Origin: Chiridota heheva
Taxonomy: Eukaryota > Echinodermata > Holothuroidea > Apodida > Chiridotidae
NCBI GenBank assembly: GCA_020152595.1
Contig: JAIGNY010000327.1
Span: 397,001-461,000, forward strand
DNA: 64,000 nt
Direction: 5' to 3'
Positions 23,341-34,490 of the stretch are shown here, piece by piece. Each line of letters begins with the position of its first letter. Positions within the stretch are counted from its first letter, which is position 1. The translations under genes were made by a program, and so were the position numbers. The notes under the pieces are model-generated. The model had not been told where the DNA came from. It saw only the letters and a list, made by a program, of their open reading frames with translations, and did not search any database.

Positions 23341-26300
23341 GTAAGTGAAAAATTATGATTTATTTTCCAACCTTCGATCAATCAGCATGATTGATGAAAC
23401 TAGTAAAAAGTAGGCCTAACGTTACAGTATATACATCCCTCAGTAACTGTTTAGGCCTAGTACTCCCCATAGTACCGTCGAACTGATGCCAACCGTGTTA
23501 GTATGGTTGCCGTTGACTGGCTGTCGTACAGCAATCCAAATGTCAACCCGTACTGATTAATGTGTATAATTACGCCTACGGGTCGACAATAGGATTGCTG
23601 TTCTATCAATCATATTTTGTCCTGCGATTTTGTGGCTTAAAAACCATGGGTAGGCCTATGCCAAAAAAGAAGTAAAACTGAATAGGCCTATATGCCTAGT
23701 AAAGATATACCACCTGAAGAAAGTTGAAGGAAATATTATTTAAAATTAAAAGTAAACTAAATAAACTTTCTTAAAAATACATTAACAATCGTTAAGAATG
23801 TAAAGATAAAGACGCCAACTTTCCATAGTAGACTTACTACACCAGTCATAATTTTTCTACAAAGATAAGACAGATTTAAACTTAAATATCTCATTAACGG
23901 AATAAATTTTAGAATGCTTTCTTCACCATTTTGTTCCTTTGGAAGTCCCTCTTTCATATAAGATAAACTTGCTTGAATACTAAACAAATCCAGGCTTTAC
24001 ACCAAGTAAGCTACTTCTGTCACCATCACTTGCTATTGTTTGTCTTTTCATGTTTAGCTTTCAATCCATGCTTTTTTGTATTTTTTCAGGTCCAATGGTT
24101 TATGGCATCAGTTATTGTCCTTTATCGAAAAATGAAGAATTGATCTCCATGGGTTTTGCTGGTAAGTTTTACTTTCAGAAGCTGGCAATCCCAGCTTACA
24201 TACACTTACAGTAGTAGTTTGAGGTTGCTGCTGAATTCCCAATTTGTTTTGTTTTGTACATGATCTTCCCGTACGGGAACTGGACAAGAATCCTATACAG
24301 AGCATAGATGCCAAGCTATAGCCTGCATAGCAGATGACAGTCTCGAGTGACCAAGACGGAAGTGGATGAACACCAGGTTTTCACCCTACTCTTTTCAAGA
24401 AGTTTTCAGAGAACCACATAGGGTGTGACTGTCCTACCATCAGGACCGACGGCTTAACGTCCTCTTTGAAGGATGAAGAGCATCATTCAACCATTGCCTC
24501 TTCTTTCAACAGCTAAATGAGGAACTACGTACTTCCGCTTTGACGATCAGCATATTTGTCTGCATAGCTGTGGAAATACTGGTTAGACCTGTCCGAGGCT
24601 TGAACTGGGTACCTCCAGCATTTCAGTCGTTTGCTTTACCAATTGAGCTACTGTACCTGACTCCAGTTGTAGGAGAATCATAACAAATAAGTAGCATGGG
24701 GGAAGAAGGGTGTCTTATCCTTGAAGAGAATATTCCTGCAAAAATTGTACATTTCATACATAATGAGAACACTCAAGGAATATTCCTGTGAATTTTCATT
24801 ATCATATATATGGACTTTTCAACCCACTGGTGACTGGTGAAGTGCAATAATTCCTAAACAGAATAAGATATTAACATCTTTTTCTTTTTCTTTACCAATT
24901 TGTTTCTTTAATAGCCATCTACCATATAAATGAAAATTTACAGTGCTATTGTTGTGATAGGGTGGGCAGCATACCATAGAGGCAAGGGGAACATTTCTCC
25001 TAAAGATTTGCTAAACATGTTTTTTTTTTTCGTAATGAATTAAAAAGATATTAATTTTTCCCCCCTCCCAATTCATCTTTTGCCCCTTCAGCTGAAATCT
25101 CTTACAGACGCCTGTGATTCCTATAAATTTTATATATTTTTTTGGTAAAGAACCTCTTTGATATCATGTTCCATTTAAAAGATATCAAATTACACAGGTT
25201 CCACATATGTACTTAAAAGTGATTGAACGTAAAAATCCAATTCCAACAGTGTGATGCCACATACGCAAAATTTTCAGTAACAATATTAAATGTATTACTG
25301 TTAAAATTAATAGCTTCTTACTAAGTAATTGGAAAAATATTTTTCTTAAATATATGTTGGAGAATGGGTATGACTTCTAATTTTCTTATGAATATGATTG
25401 CCCATCTATCCAATTGCCTATTTATCCAATTGCCATATCTATCCAATTTTGTATTTTTGAAAGTGACAGTATAAAATTGATAATATATTTGAAAGCATTA
25501 GTTAAGTGGTCCAAAAAGTTCATATGTAAAAGAGGATATCAAAACAAACCTAAAAATGACAAAAGCATTCAAAAATGTTACTGAAGTATAAACCTCTGCC
25601 TCATTTGTAGAAATTTCAAGTTCAAGTTGTGACATTACATTTCCTTAGTCTTTGTGCAAGTTGTGACTTTACATCCCCTTTAGTCTTTGTTCAAGTTGTG
25701 ACATTACATTCCTTTTAGTTTTTGTTCAAGTTGTGACTTTACATCCCCTTTAGTTTTTGTTCAAGTGGTGACATTACATTCCCTTTAGTCCTTGTTCAAG
25801 TTGTGACATTACATCTCTTTAGTCTTTGTTCAAGTGGTGACATTACATTCCCTTTAGTCTTTGTTCAAGTTGTGACATTACATCCCCTTTAGTCTTTGTT
25901 TAAGTTGTAGCATTACATTCCCTTTAGTCTTTGTTGAAGTTGTGACATTACATCTCTTTAGTCTTTGTTCAAGTGGTGACATTACATTCCCTTTAGTCTT
26001 TGTTGAAGTTGTGACGTTACATTCCCTTTAGTCTTTGTTGTGACATTACATTCCCTTTAGTCTTTGTTGAAGTTGTGACGTTACATTCCCTTTAGTCTTT
26101 GTTCAAGTTGTGACATTACATTCTCTTTAGTCTTTGTTGAAGTTGTGACATTACATTCCCTTTAGTCTTTGTTCAAGTGGTGACATTACATTTCCCTTAG
26201 TCTTTGTTCAAGTGGTGACATTACATTCCCTTTTAGTCTTTGTTCAAGTTGTGACATTACATTCCCTTTAGTCTTTGTTAAAGTTGTGACATTACATTCC

Positions 26301-29300
26301 CTTTAGTCTTTCTTGAAGTTGTGACATTACATCCCCTTTAGCCTTTGTTCAAGTTGTGACATTACATTCCCTTTAGTCTTTGTTCAAGTCGTGATATTAC
26401 ATTTTCTTTAGTCTTTGTTCAAGTTGTGACATTACATCCCTTTTAGTCTTTGTTAAAGTTGTGACATTACATCTCTTTAGTCTTTGTTCAAGTTGTGACA
26501 TTACATTCCTTTAGTCTTTGTTCAAGTTGTGACATTACATCCCCTTAAGTCTTTGTGTATTTTGTTGCATTTCTTCCTGATATTTTGGGGCTTTAACAGA
26601 ATCTAGTAAAGTTAAATTTTACTTCACGTCGTTCACGACCTGAAGAAATATTGACAAAAATAACAAGTATTTTAGCAATGGTTGAGAAAGTAATGATGAG
26701 GACTAACGACGCCATCCTTCTACAGTAGACTTTCCACATCAGTTATTTCTACACAAAGGAGAGTGATGGAACTTAACACTTGAGTATCTTCTTAACAGAA
26801 TAAGGCATAAGGGTAGTTTCTTCAGCACTCTACCCCAATAATCTTTTAATATCCAATTCCACATGCTGGACCACTAAACTTGGCCGTTTATTGGTTTTTT
26901 CTTGCAATTTTAGATTCCAAGACTTTGACAGAAGTGCAACGTGAAGTTCTCATGAGCAAGATTCAGACTGCGAAAGACTTCATGGGTTACAATATTGAGA
27001 TTATTTCCCCAAACTACATCTCCAGTTGCATGCTGGGAAGAACCAAGTACAGTTTGAATCAGATCTCCATGGACTCTGCTATTGGTTTGCTGCGACTCGC
27101 TCTTGACAGTGGAGTCAATGTGAAAGAGGTCGGTAGTTTGAAATAGTAAAAGGTCTGTTCTGTTCAATCATGTACCAAAAAAAAAGTATTAAATTCTGAG
27201 TTCAATAGTTTTTTTAAATTTTGTAAATGGCATGAATAGTTTTCAAGTCATGAAACAAAGGGATTTACATCAGAAAATAGAAAGTATGTCCCGTACATAC
27301 ATCACAAGAGTAACACAAATTTGCATATTTGACCAAAAATCTTAAAAAAACTAATATGGAGGACTGATTTTGATGAACTTTTTGCTTTCTTTTTTTTTAC
27401 TGGATTTTGAATCATTTAAGCTATTTTCTCCTGTTAGTCTCCTATTTTGTGCTCCTCAATGACAATTCATTAAAAGTGGGCAGCTGTAAACCTTCCCAGA
27501 ACTTCCTTCACTCCTTACAATTCCATTACCAATCTCTCCCACCCCCCCTCCAAAAAATAACCCCATATAAAATGATCTTCTTTCTTCATCATACCTCCCT
27601 CTACAACTACATTTAGTCTTCCTTTCTCATTTTCTCACCCCCCCCCCCCCCAATCCTGTTTCCATATTTTAGTATTATTCTTTTACCCCATTGCATCTTA
27701 TGATCATAGCTTCATGTCTATTGACTCTCAACCTTTTCTCAGATATTTCTTCTTACCGTTTTTCCCACAGTAATTCTCATATAATCCACATTCTAGAGCA
27801 CAATTTGACCTTTGCTGTCGTGGTGCCATTGAGCCTCACCAAACAAGCCACAATCGGGTCATTTTGCCGTATTTGCATAAATTATACACTTTTTCTTTTC
27901 AGGTTTATGTAGATACTGTAGGAGATGCAACAAAATATCAGGATAAATTGAAAGGATTATTTCCCAACTTGGAGATCACTGTGACGCCAAAAGCTGATGC
28001 TAAATTTCCGATTGTCAGTGCCGCAAGTATTTGTGCCAAAGTGAGTATACCTTTGTCACAAATGAGGTCATCCTTAAAAAATTGCTTGTTTGCTATAAAT
28101 CCTACATACCCAACAAAATTAGTACCCACTCAAATCATTCTTTTTAATTTGGTCTCAATGTTAGTGCTTTAGTGTATACAAACAAAAACTTGAATTTGGA
28201 CAATAAAAACTTGAATTTGGCCCCAAAAAAACTTGAAATTGGCCAAAAAAACAACTTGAATTTGGCCTAAAAAACACTTGAATTTGGCCAAAAAAACACT
28301 TAAATTTGGCCAAAAAAACAACTTGAATTTGGCCAATTAAAAACAACTTGAATTTGGCCCCCAAAAAAATGAATTTGGCCAAAAACAAAATTGATTATGG
28401 CCCCAAAAAACATTCTGCTGAAGCCTGTTACAGCAACCAACAACTTTTTTAAAAGATTGCCTGATGAGGTGCAAATCAACACAATTATTGAGATAAAGGA
28501 CTAACAATTATGGAGAGGCATGTGGCTCAGGATTGTTTAAGCTCTTTCGCATTTGTGTTTTTATCCCGAGTAGCAGTTGTAGGAAAGCAGCTGATTTCGA
28601 GAAACATTCTTAATAAAACAATTATATATTTAAAGGTGCACGGACATGTAGAAATTGTATATTCATGTATAAACTTTATTCTGAACAGAATAGTCTTTAA
28701 ATGGTGACAAAATCACCTTTAAATTCTGATTTAATCAAAAGTGTGACAAATGTTTAATGTTGGAAAAAGCTGTGATGAATGAAAAAGAACACGTTGAAAA
28801 TCTTGAGAATGTTTTCTACTCAAGTTTGAGGATGGTATGATGAAGATGCAAAATGTCGTGATAAAATTCAACTTCTTTCATTCAAAGAATGTTGCTGAAG
28901 GATTGAATTTAAAACAATACTTTAACTTTAGAAAGTTCATGGGTTTGACTTTCTGAGGTCACAAATTATACAAAAAAAAAATTGCAAAAGAAGAGGATAT
29001 TGATCTTTTTTTAACCAGTGGGCCTACCTTTTCGTCCTGGCATGCAAGGTGGCCACCAATCTTATCCTTTTACAATGAATCTCCTTTCTCAATTTGACAG
29101 GTGACCAGAGACAGGGCCATTGAAGAGTGGAAGTTTCCTGAGGGACTAGAGTGCCCTCCTGCAACATATGGAAGCGGGTATCCTGGAGGTATTTACCAAC
29201 TGGACACTCAATTTAGATTGTTGACATGATATTGTGGATTTTAATGAAAATAATAATAATAATAGTGAGGAACTTTAAAGTTGTAAAGTGTAAATTGCAA

Positions 29301-32300
29301 AAGTCTTAAATGCTTAGAGGAAAGTAAAATAAGAACAATTATTATAGATCAAACATGTTAGAATTTGACAGAGTTTTAAAAATGACTACAGAGTGTGTGC
29401 TTGGCAAGTGTTAAGTGGTAGATTATTCCATAAAGAGTGTAGCAGCACGAGAAAATGTCATGTGACCATAACATTTTAAAGAAGTTGAAACTGAGTGCAA
29501 GAAGTAACTGACTGGAGGGGTGTAATGTGTGTAGTGGAGTATAATGGTGCAATAGCTCTGATATATATGAACGAGCAATTCCATGGGTGGCTTAATAAGT
29601 CAGAAGAAGAATCTTGTAGGAAATACGCAGTTTGATAGGAAGTCAGTGCAGATTACGTAACACAGATGAGATATGATGAGATCGTGAAATAAGGCGAGCG
29701 AAAGTATTTTGCAAAAAGCTGAGTTTTGGAGAGTTCTTTATCAGGAAGTCTATAGAATTTAATAGCATTGCCAATATTTTCTATTAACAAATTATATGCT
29801 TAATTCCACACCCTGCAACCCCCTCTGAACACCCACTTACATAAACTGCTGTAAGAAATAAGATGATTGCTTCCTGATAAGATGATAAAACTTGATTTCT
29901 GAGTGTTGTAGAGAATATAAGATACAGCTATCCTCATAGAAAGGGAGTACAGTATCCCAATTATTAGGGTGCTGTGCTGTGTCCTTGAGCAAGACACTTC
30001 ATCCCATTCGCTCCAGTTTGCTCAATGAGTACCAGTTTCGACTGGGGAGTTAACCTGTGATGGACTGGTGTCCCATCCAAGCTAGTTAATTTAAACTCTC
30101 ATCCACCTAGCACCATGGAAACAGGGTATAAGCTCCGGCTCTATAAGCCCTCGAGGTTTTCCACGAATCCATTGTTTATATTATCATGTTTTTGTTTCCA
30201 ATGTGATAGCATCAGAAACCTATGCGCTTATAATGGCGTATGTATGTATGTGTGTGTGTGTGTATGTGACGCTGAGCTCGTAAACACGATATCTCAAGAA
30301 TGATAGTGGATTCATATCATATGTGGTATACAGATAGCCCATTGTCCCTAGATGTGCCCTATTGGTTTAGTGGTAATGTCATGCATATAAATGAGTAGGC
30401 AGGGCTTAATGTAAAAATCTTGAAATGCTCATATTTTAACAACTGCATATCTGTTTTGTTTCATATTGGATATAATTATGATGATAGCTAGTGTGTACAG
30501 TATGTGTTCATCATATAAAAACCTTGCAATTTATCAATATGCGTAGTGGGCAGGGCTTAATATGATTTTGCTGAAAGATTTTGTTACCACCGTATCTCAA
30601 GAATGATAACCTGCATTCATGTCATATTTGGTACACTGATAGCCCATGATCTGTAGATGTGCCCTATTATTTTTGGTGGTGATATCATGCATATTAATGA
30701 ATTAGCGGGGCTTAATGTTAAAATCTTGAAATGTTCATATTTTAGCAATCACATAATGTTTTGTTTTATATTGGATTTAATTATGATGTTAACTAGTGTG
30801 TACATGTTCATGATATAAAAATGTTGAATTTCGTTAATATGCATGGTGAGCAGGGCTTAAAATGGTTTTGCTGAAAAGAGCTTGTAATCACGATATCTAA
30901 AGGATAAACTAGATTTAACTCATATATAGTACACATATAGCCCATGGTCTGTGCCTGATTGGTTTTGGTGGTGATTCCATGCATACGATATGAGTAGGCG
31001 GGGCATAATGTAAATTTCTTCAAATATGATACATGAGCAACCATATGTCTGTTTTGCATCATACTTGCTATGATAATGTTGTTGATTATTGTGCACATGC
31101 TAGTGTTGTCAATAGGTACGTCTATTTTATTGATCTGCATCTTGGTGGTGACTTATTAATAAATATCATGGAACAAATATTTCATGATATGGAATGACAT
31201 GACAGTTAATACAAAACTTGCAAATCAATCAGCATATGAAAAAAAAAATCGGAACCACAAAACCTTTTGGTTCTGGTTTGGTTATAGATCCTAACACAAA
31301 GCGTTTTCTGGCTGACAATATCGACCCTGTATTTGGCTATCCACGGTTTATCCGGTTCAGCTGGAGTACCACCAGGATTATTTTAGATGATAAAGCTGTT
31401 AAAGTTGAATGGTAAGTTTTTTTCCTTCCGTTTACCATACACAATTTAAATGTGCATTTTTGCTAATTTCATGATTTGTCAATGTGTCTCAAGCATATAA
31501 CCAAAAAATGATGTTGTGCACTTTCTGACTTTTAAATTATTATTACATTAAAAAAAAATTAGTTAAATATTCATACTTAATTAAATATTTAGTTCCAGAG
31601 ATAATGAGTCTAAAGGCAATTTATATTGGATACAATGCAATTTAACGTTTCTGATTATTTAAATTAGTGACAAGCCAATCACTAACCGCCATGGAAGTAA
31701 CCTCACAAATATTTATCAGATTTACTGGTGATGTGTGTCCAGCAATTTTCTTGAGACGAGATTCCTCCATTCAAAATGCCACAAATTTGCTTGAAAATGA
31801 CTGGTATAGAAAGTCTATAAATAGAAGTATGATGTCACACACTCACCTTCTTCATAATTTTGAATGTATCACATTGAAAATAATTTGTTTCTTCTTCTAA
31901 TTTAAAGTTTTTCTTCCAGATTTGTTTAGATAGAAGTTAGGCCACTACAGCCCACTAGTTTTGATTTTTTAACATATCTAAATATGGATACAAGCCACGA
32001 AACCTCAAAACAAAAAGAACTTTATCATGTGAGGTAGTGATGTCATTCATCAATATCAGTCATTACTGCACAAATCTGTTATAGCTTTAAAGTAAAATAT
32101 TTGTTAAAAGATTAGTTCAGGGGTCAATCTTTATGAAAGAAGACTTTAAAAGAAACAAATGGTGTCTTATTCCGTTAAGAAGATATTTAAATTTGCCACA
32201 TTTGTGTCGAAACGGCTGAAATCAGGCTAGTTGTGATGTCACATCGTCAGATTCTTCAGTCTTTATATGTTTTTTTTTTCTTTTTTCTCCTGGGATTTTG

Positions 32301-32884
32301 TGGATTAAAGACGACTCGATACGTATGGAAAGTAGTAAAACAGAATGTAGTATGGGTAATTATAATTTATCATCTGAAGAAACCTAATTTAAACAGTAAA
32401 ATAGGTGAATAAATTTTCTTTCAAATGAATTAACAGTTGTTGAGAATGCCACTTTCCATAGTAGACTTACTACAAGTCATTTCTACTCAGATAAAAGAAG
32501 AGATTTAAATTAATTCCTTAATGAAATAAGATAATAAAGTAGTTTCTTCACCATTTTGTTTCTTTTAGAGTCTATTTTCATATAAGATAAACTTGCTTGA
32601 CCTCAACTAATCCTTTAACAGGTTTTGAAGAGGAATGTACTTATTCACTCATTTAATCCTTTTATCATGTGACCATTTCACAGCATTGAAATTTTCATTT
32701 CAATTTGGTTTTCCTTTGATTGAAACATTTTTTGTTCTGCAGGGACGATGACGAGGAAGAAGAGGATTATGCCAAAGGAAGTGCCTCCATTTTGTCATTC
32801 TTCACACCAAAGGGTCACGACCCCAGAAAAAAGAAACACCAATTCTTTAATGACAGAAACCTCTCACAGTTGACAGTATTTTGA
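23184..32884 (+). CDS. RNASEH2A: Ribonuclease H2 catalytic subunit A, complete seven-exon gene
   Basis: Exons are 23184-23340, 24090-24161, 26914-27128, 27903-28040, 29101-29188, 31288-31411 and 32743-32884 (stop TGA 32882-32884), giving 311 aa by my count (human 299). All introns are GT-AG with consistent phases. The enzyme cleaves RNA in RNA/DNA hybrids and excises single ribonucleotides from DNA, acting in the nucleus with subunits B and C. Motifs seen are [17 protein letters not shown] with catalytic D44 and E45, the VYVDTVG motif with D152, the KADAKFP motif with D180, and the YGSGYP motif with Y217, the conserved substrate-sensing Tyr. The C-terminus has an acidic run and then SASILSFF (278-285), which resembles a PCNA-interacting box lacking its Gln. 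The ATG fits the human N-terminus. The introns are packed with repeats, but the reading frame is intact. Confidence 0.96.
23341..24089. other. RNASEH2A intron 1 with a dispersed repeat
   Basis: About 23620-23990 matches sequence at 32290-32600 (GCCAACTTTCCATAGTAGAC, CATATAAGATAAACTTGCTTG and other words) in the same orientation, so it is a dispersed repeat of about 350 bp. Confidence 0.65.
24090..24161 (+). CDS. RNASEH2A: RNASEH2A exon 2
   Basis: The acceptor TTTTTTCAG is strong. The exon encodes (G)[19 protein letters not shown], completing the [15 protein letters not shown] block. The donor is GTAAGT. Confidence 0.93.
24245..24665 (-). mobile_element. tRNA-derived SINE, intact copy (antisense in RNASEH2A intron 2)
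   Basis: Read on the minus strand it has a tRNA-like head with an A box near 24650 (TAGCTCAATTGG), a degraded B box AGTTCAAGCC, and a body matching both halves of the split SINE at 13265/16310. It ends in ACAAAACAAAACAAA. Confidence 0.85.
24690..25607. other. RNASEH2A intron 2, dispersed repeat then AT-rich sequence
   Basis: About 24690-24945 shares CCTAAACAGAATAAGATATTAACATC-type words with 45570-45680, another dispersed repeat. The remainder is AT-rich with no exon. Confidence 0.55.
25608..26562. repeat. 35-bp tandem array in RNASEH2A intron 2
   Basis: About 27 units of TTCAAGTTGTGACATTACAT plus TCCCTTTAGTCTTTG, with unit variants (TTGTTGAAG, GTGGTGACA, a short TCTCTTTAG form). There are no long open frames. 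Ends about 350 bp before exon 3. Confidence 0.95.
26563..26913. repeat. Dispersed repeat fragment before RNASEH2A exon 3
   Basis: Words such as CAGTAGACTTTCCACATCAG and TTCTTAACAGAATAAG match the family at 23620 and 32290, in the same orientation. Confidence 0.55.
26914..27128 (+). CDS. RNASEH2A: RNASEH2A exon 3
   Basis: Encodes (D)[10 protein letters not shown] through SPNYISS and SMDSAIGLL to SGVNVKE, matching DSKTL...SPNLIS in human. The donor must be GAG|GTCGGTAG because the next exon is phase 0. A competing GT lies 4 nt downstream. Confidence 0.93.
27129..27902. other. RNASEH2A intron 3
   Basis: AT-rich intron with a poly-C run near 27643 and otherwise no recognisable feature. Confidence 0.45.
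27903..28040 (+). CDS. RNASEH2A: RNASEH2A exon 4
   Basis: Exactly 46 codons, phase 0 at both ends. Contains VYVDTVGD (D152), [17 protein letters not shown] (D180). The donor is GTGAGT. Confidence 0.95.
28178..28395. repeat. About 20-bp tandem repeat in RNASEH2A intron 4
   Basis: About ten imperfect units of AACTTGAATTTGGCCAAAAA. The short Phe/Ser/Gln-rich frames on the minus strand are artefacts of this repeat. Confidence 0.9.
28396..29100. other. Rest of RNASEH2A intron 4
   Basis: AT-rich, no exon or repeat recognised. Confidence 0.4.
29101..29188 (+). CDS. RNASEH2A: RNASEH2A exon 5
   Basis: Encodes [10 protein letters not shown] to ATYGSGYPG plus 1 nt, with the conserved Tyr of YGSGYP. 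The acceptor is TTTGACAG and the donor GTATTT, a weak one. Confidence 0.92.
29189..30164. other. First part of RNASEH2A intron 5
   Basis: Contains sequence reading like an ancient dispersed repeat (29390-29760; GATTATTCCATAAAGAGTG, AGTCAGTGCAGATTACGTAA). No open frame of interest. Confidence 0.4.
30165..31279 (-). mobile_element. Element with hairpin ends and about 300-bp internal tandem units (in RNASEH2A intron 5)
   Basis: About three units contain AACACGATATCTCAAGAATG (near 30281, 30591), CATGCATATTAATGA, GCAGGGCTTAATGT and TGTTTTGTTTCATATTGG. The right end is a GGAACC...GGTTCTGGTT hairpin (31250-31278); the left side is near GATAGCATCAGAAACC (30206). Related copies in the opposite orientation occur at 33470-36850 and 39655-40196. 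No protein is encoded. Confidence 0.75.
31288..31411 (+). CDS. RNASEH2A: RNASEH2A exon 6
   Basis: Encodes (D)[25 protein letters not shown] and KVE(W), matching the human PVFGFPQFVRFSW block. The acceptor TGGTTATAG has little pyrimidine tract and directly follows a repeat-element end. Confidence 0.93.
31412..32742. other. RNASEH2A intron 6 with a dispersed repeat
   Basis: About 32030-32620 belongs to the same dispersed family as 23620-23990 (CTTTCCATAGTAGACTTACT, TTCACCATTTTGTTTCTTTT). The remainder is AT-rich. Confidence 0.6.
32743..32884 (+). CDS. RNASEH2A: RNASEH2A exon 7 (terminal coding exon)
   Basis: Encodes (W)[12 protein letters not shown], the SILSFF motif, a basic RKKK stretch and the end SQLTVF-stop. 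The order acidic run, I-x-S-(Y/F)-F motif, then basic tail parallels the human C-terminus. Confidence 0.9.
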
Positions 32885-32924
32885 AGATGAGAAGAAAAAA
32901 CTGAGGAAATGCTGAACAGTTGTT

Positions 32925-33215
32925 GATGGTGGTATCTCATGGCGATGTGAGACCATGGTGTTACTAAAGTTGCGAATATGAATTGGGGCACATCATTAAG
33001 TTGATGGTGGTATCTCATGGTGATGTGAGACCATGGTGTCACTAAAGCTGCAAATATGAATTGGAGATGGTGACACATCTTAAAGTTGATGGTATCTTAT
33101 GGTGATGTGAGACCATGGTGTCACTAAAGCTACAAATATGAATAAAGTTGATGGTGGTATCTCATGGTGCTGTGAGACCATGGTGTCACTAAAGATGCAA
33201 ATATGAAATGGAGAT
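32925..33215. repeat. 70-80 bp tandem repeat in the RNASEH2A 3' UTR
   Basis: Four units carry GATGGTGGTATCTCATGG, TGAGACCATGGTGTCACTAA and GCAAATATGAATTGG. It begins about 40 bp after the stop codon, so it is probably transcribed. Confidence 0.88.
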
Positions 33216-33448
33216 TGGGACACATTACTGGTTTCACCATGGAAATACAGGATCATTAACATGCTTATTGCTGCCAAAATGCACCACTTTATGTGGAAAC
33301 ATGAAAATATACAAAACCATGAAAATAGAAAACTAAAATGTTTAGTGATGCATCCTTTCATTGATGGATGATTTTCAAGTTTTATATTTACTAACATTGC
33401 GTTTGATAAAATATGCTGAATAACATATAGGCCTATCATAAGCCATTC

Positions 33449-33454
33449 AATAAA
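33449..33454 (+). terminator. Candidate polyadenylation signal of RNASEH2A
   Basis: AATAAA 565 bp after the stop. A second AATAAA lies at 33141-33146 inside the 3' repeat. Which one is used cannot be told from sequence. Confidence 0.4.
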
Positions 33455-33469
33455 GTGAACTTGACAACA

Positions 33470-34490
33470 TTACAAGTATGATGCCAAGTATGCATAGGGT
33501 TGCACATTTATTACTGTGTGAATTTTTTTACATAATGCCCCACCTATTACTACCACGACACAACTACCAACACAACAGGTCACATACTAGTATACAGACC
33601 ATGACTCATCAGTGCACAACATATGATGTGTGCGATGTGTTTACAAGTTTTTTTGGAGCATTTTTACAATAAGGCACACATATTAGTGATAGAACCTGTT
33701 GTCAACATAAGCATGTACACAATAACTGACAAATAACATGCAAGTATGATGCAAACAGACATATGGTTGCTATTAATTTATTACTTTTTCAAGAGATTTT
33801 TTTATATTAGGCCACCCCCTCCACTTAGTAACATGTCTGACATCACCACCAAAAACAATAAGGCACATAAATGGACAAGGGAATATTTGTGTACCACAAA
33901 TGGCCTGTGTTTACAAAATCTTTTCAGCAAAACCATATCCACTATGTATATTAATCACATTTAACAATTCTATACCATGAATTTGATACACTAGCTAAAA
34001 ATATAAATATACCAAGTATGAATCAAAACATACATGTGGTTGTTAAAATATGAGCATTTAAAGATTTTTAGATTAAGCCCCGCCTACTCATTGATATACA
34101 TGACATCAACACCAGAACCAATATGGTGCATATATGGACCATGTGCTATCTTTAATACCACATATGACATGAATCCAGTTATCTTTAGATATCATGTTTA
34201 CAAGTTCTTTTCAGCAAAATCATACAAAGCCGCTCACTATGCATGGTAATGAAATTCAACGTTTATATACCATGAGCATGTACACACCAGCTAACATCAT
34301 AACTAGACCAAATATGAAACAAAACAGACATATAGTTGTTAAAATATGATTTTTACATTAACCCCCCACCTACTCATTAATATGCATGACATCACCACTA
34401 AAAACTATAGGACACATCTACAGACCATGGGCTATAAATCTGTGTACCACATATGACATGAATGCAGCTGATCATTCTGGAGATACTGTC
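33470..34490 (+). mobile_element. About 300-bp unit array, first block (opposite orientation to 30165-31279)
   Basis: Diverged units carry ATTAAGCCCCGCCTACTCAT-type, CATGACATCACCACC, GACCATGTGCTA and ACAAAACAGACATAT words. It breaks off near 34490, where unrelated sequence begins, and resumes near 36175. Confidence 0.7.

Noticed and set aside
31218..31287. N-terminal extension of RNASEH2A exon 6 as an open frame
   Set aside because: The open frame before 31288 is transposable-element end sequence. The acceptor AG at 31286-31287 and the phase from exon 5 define the exon start.
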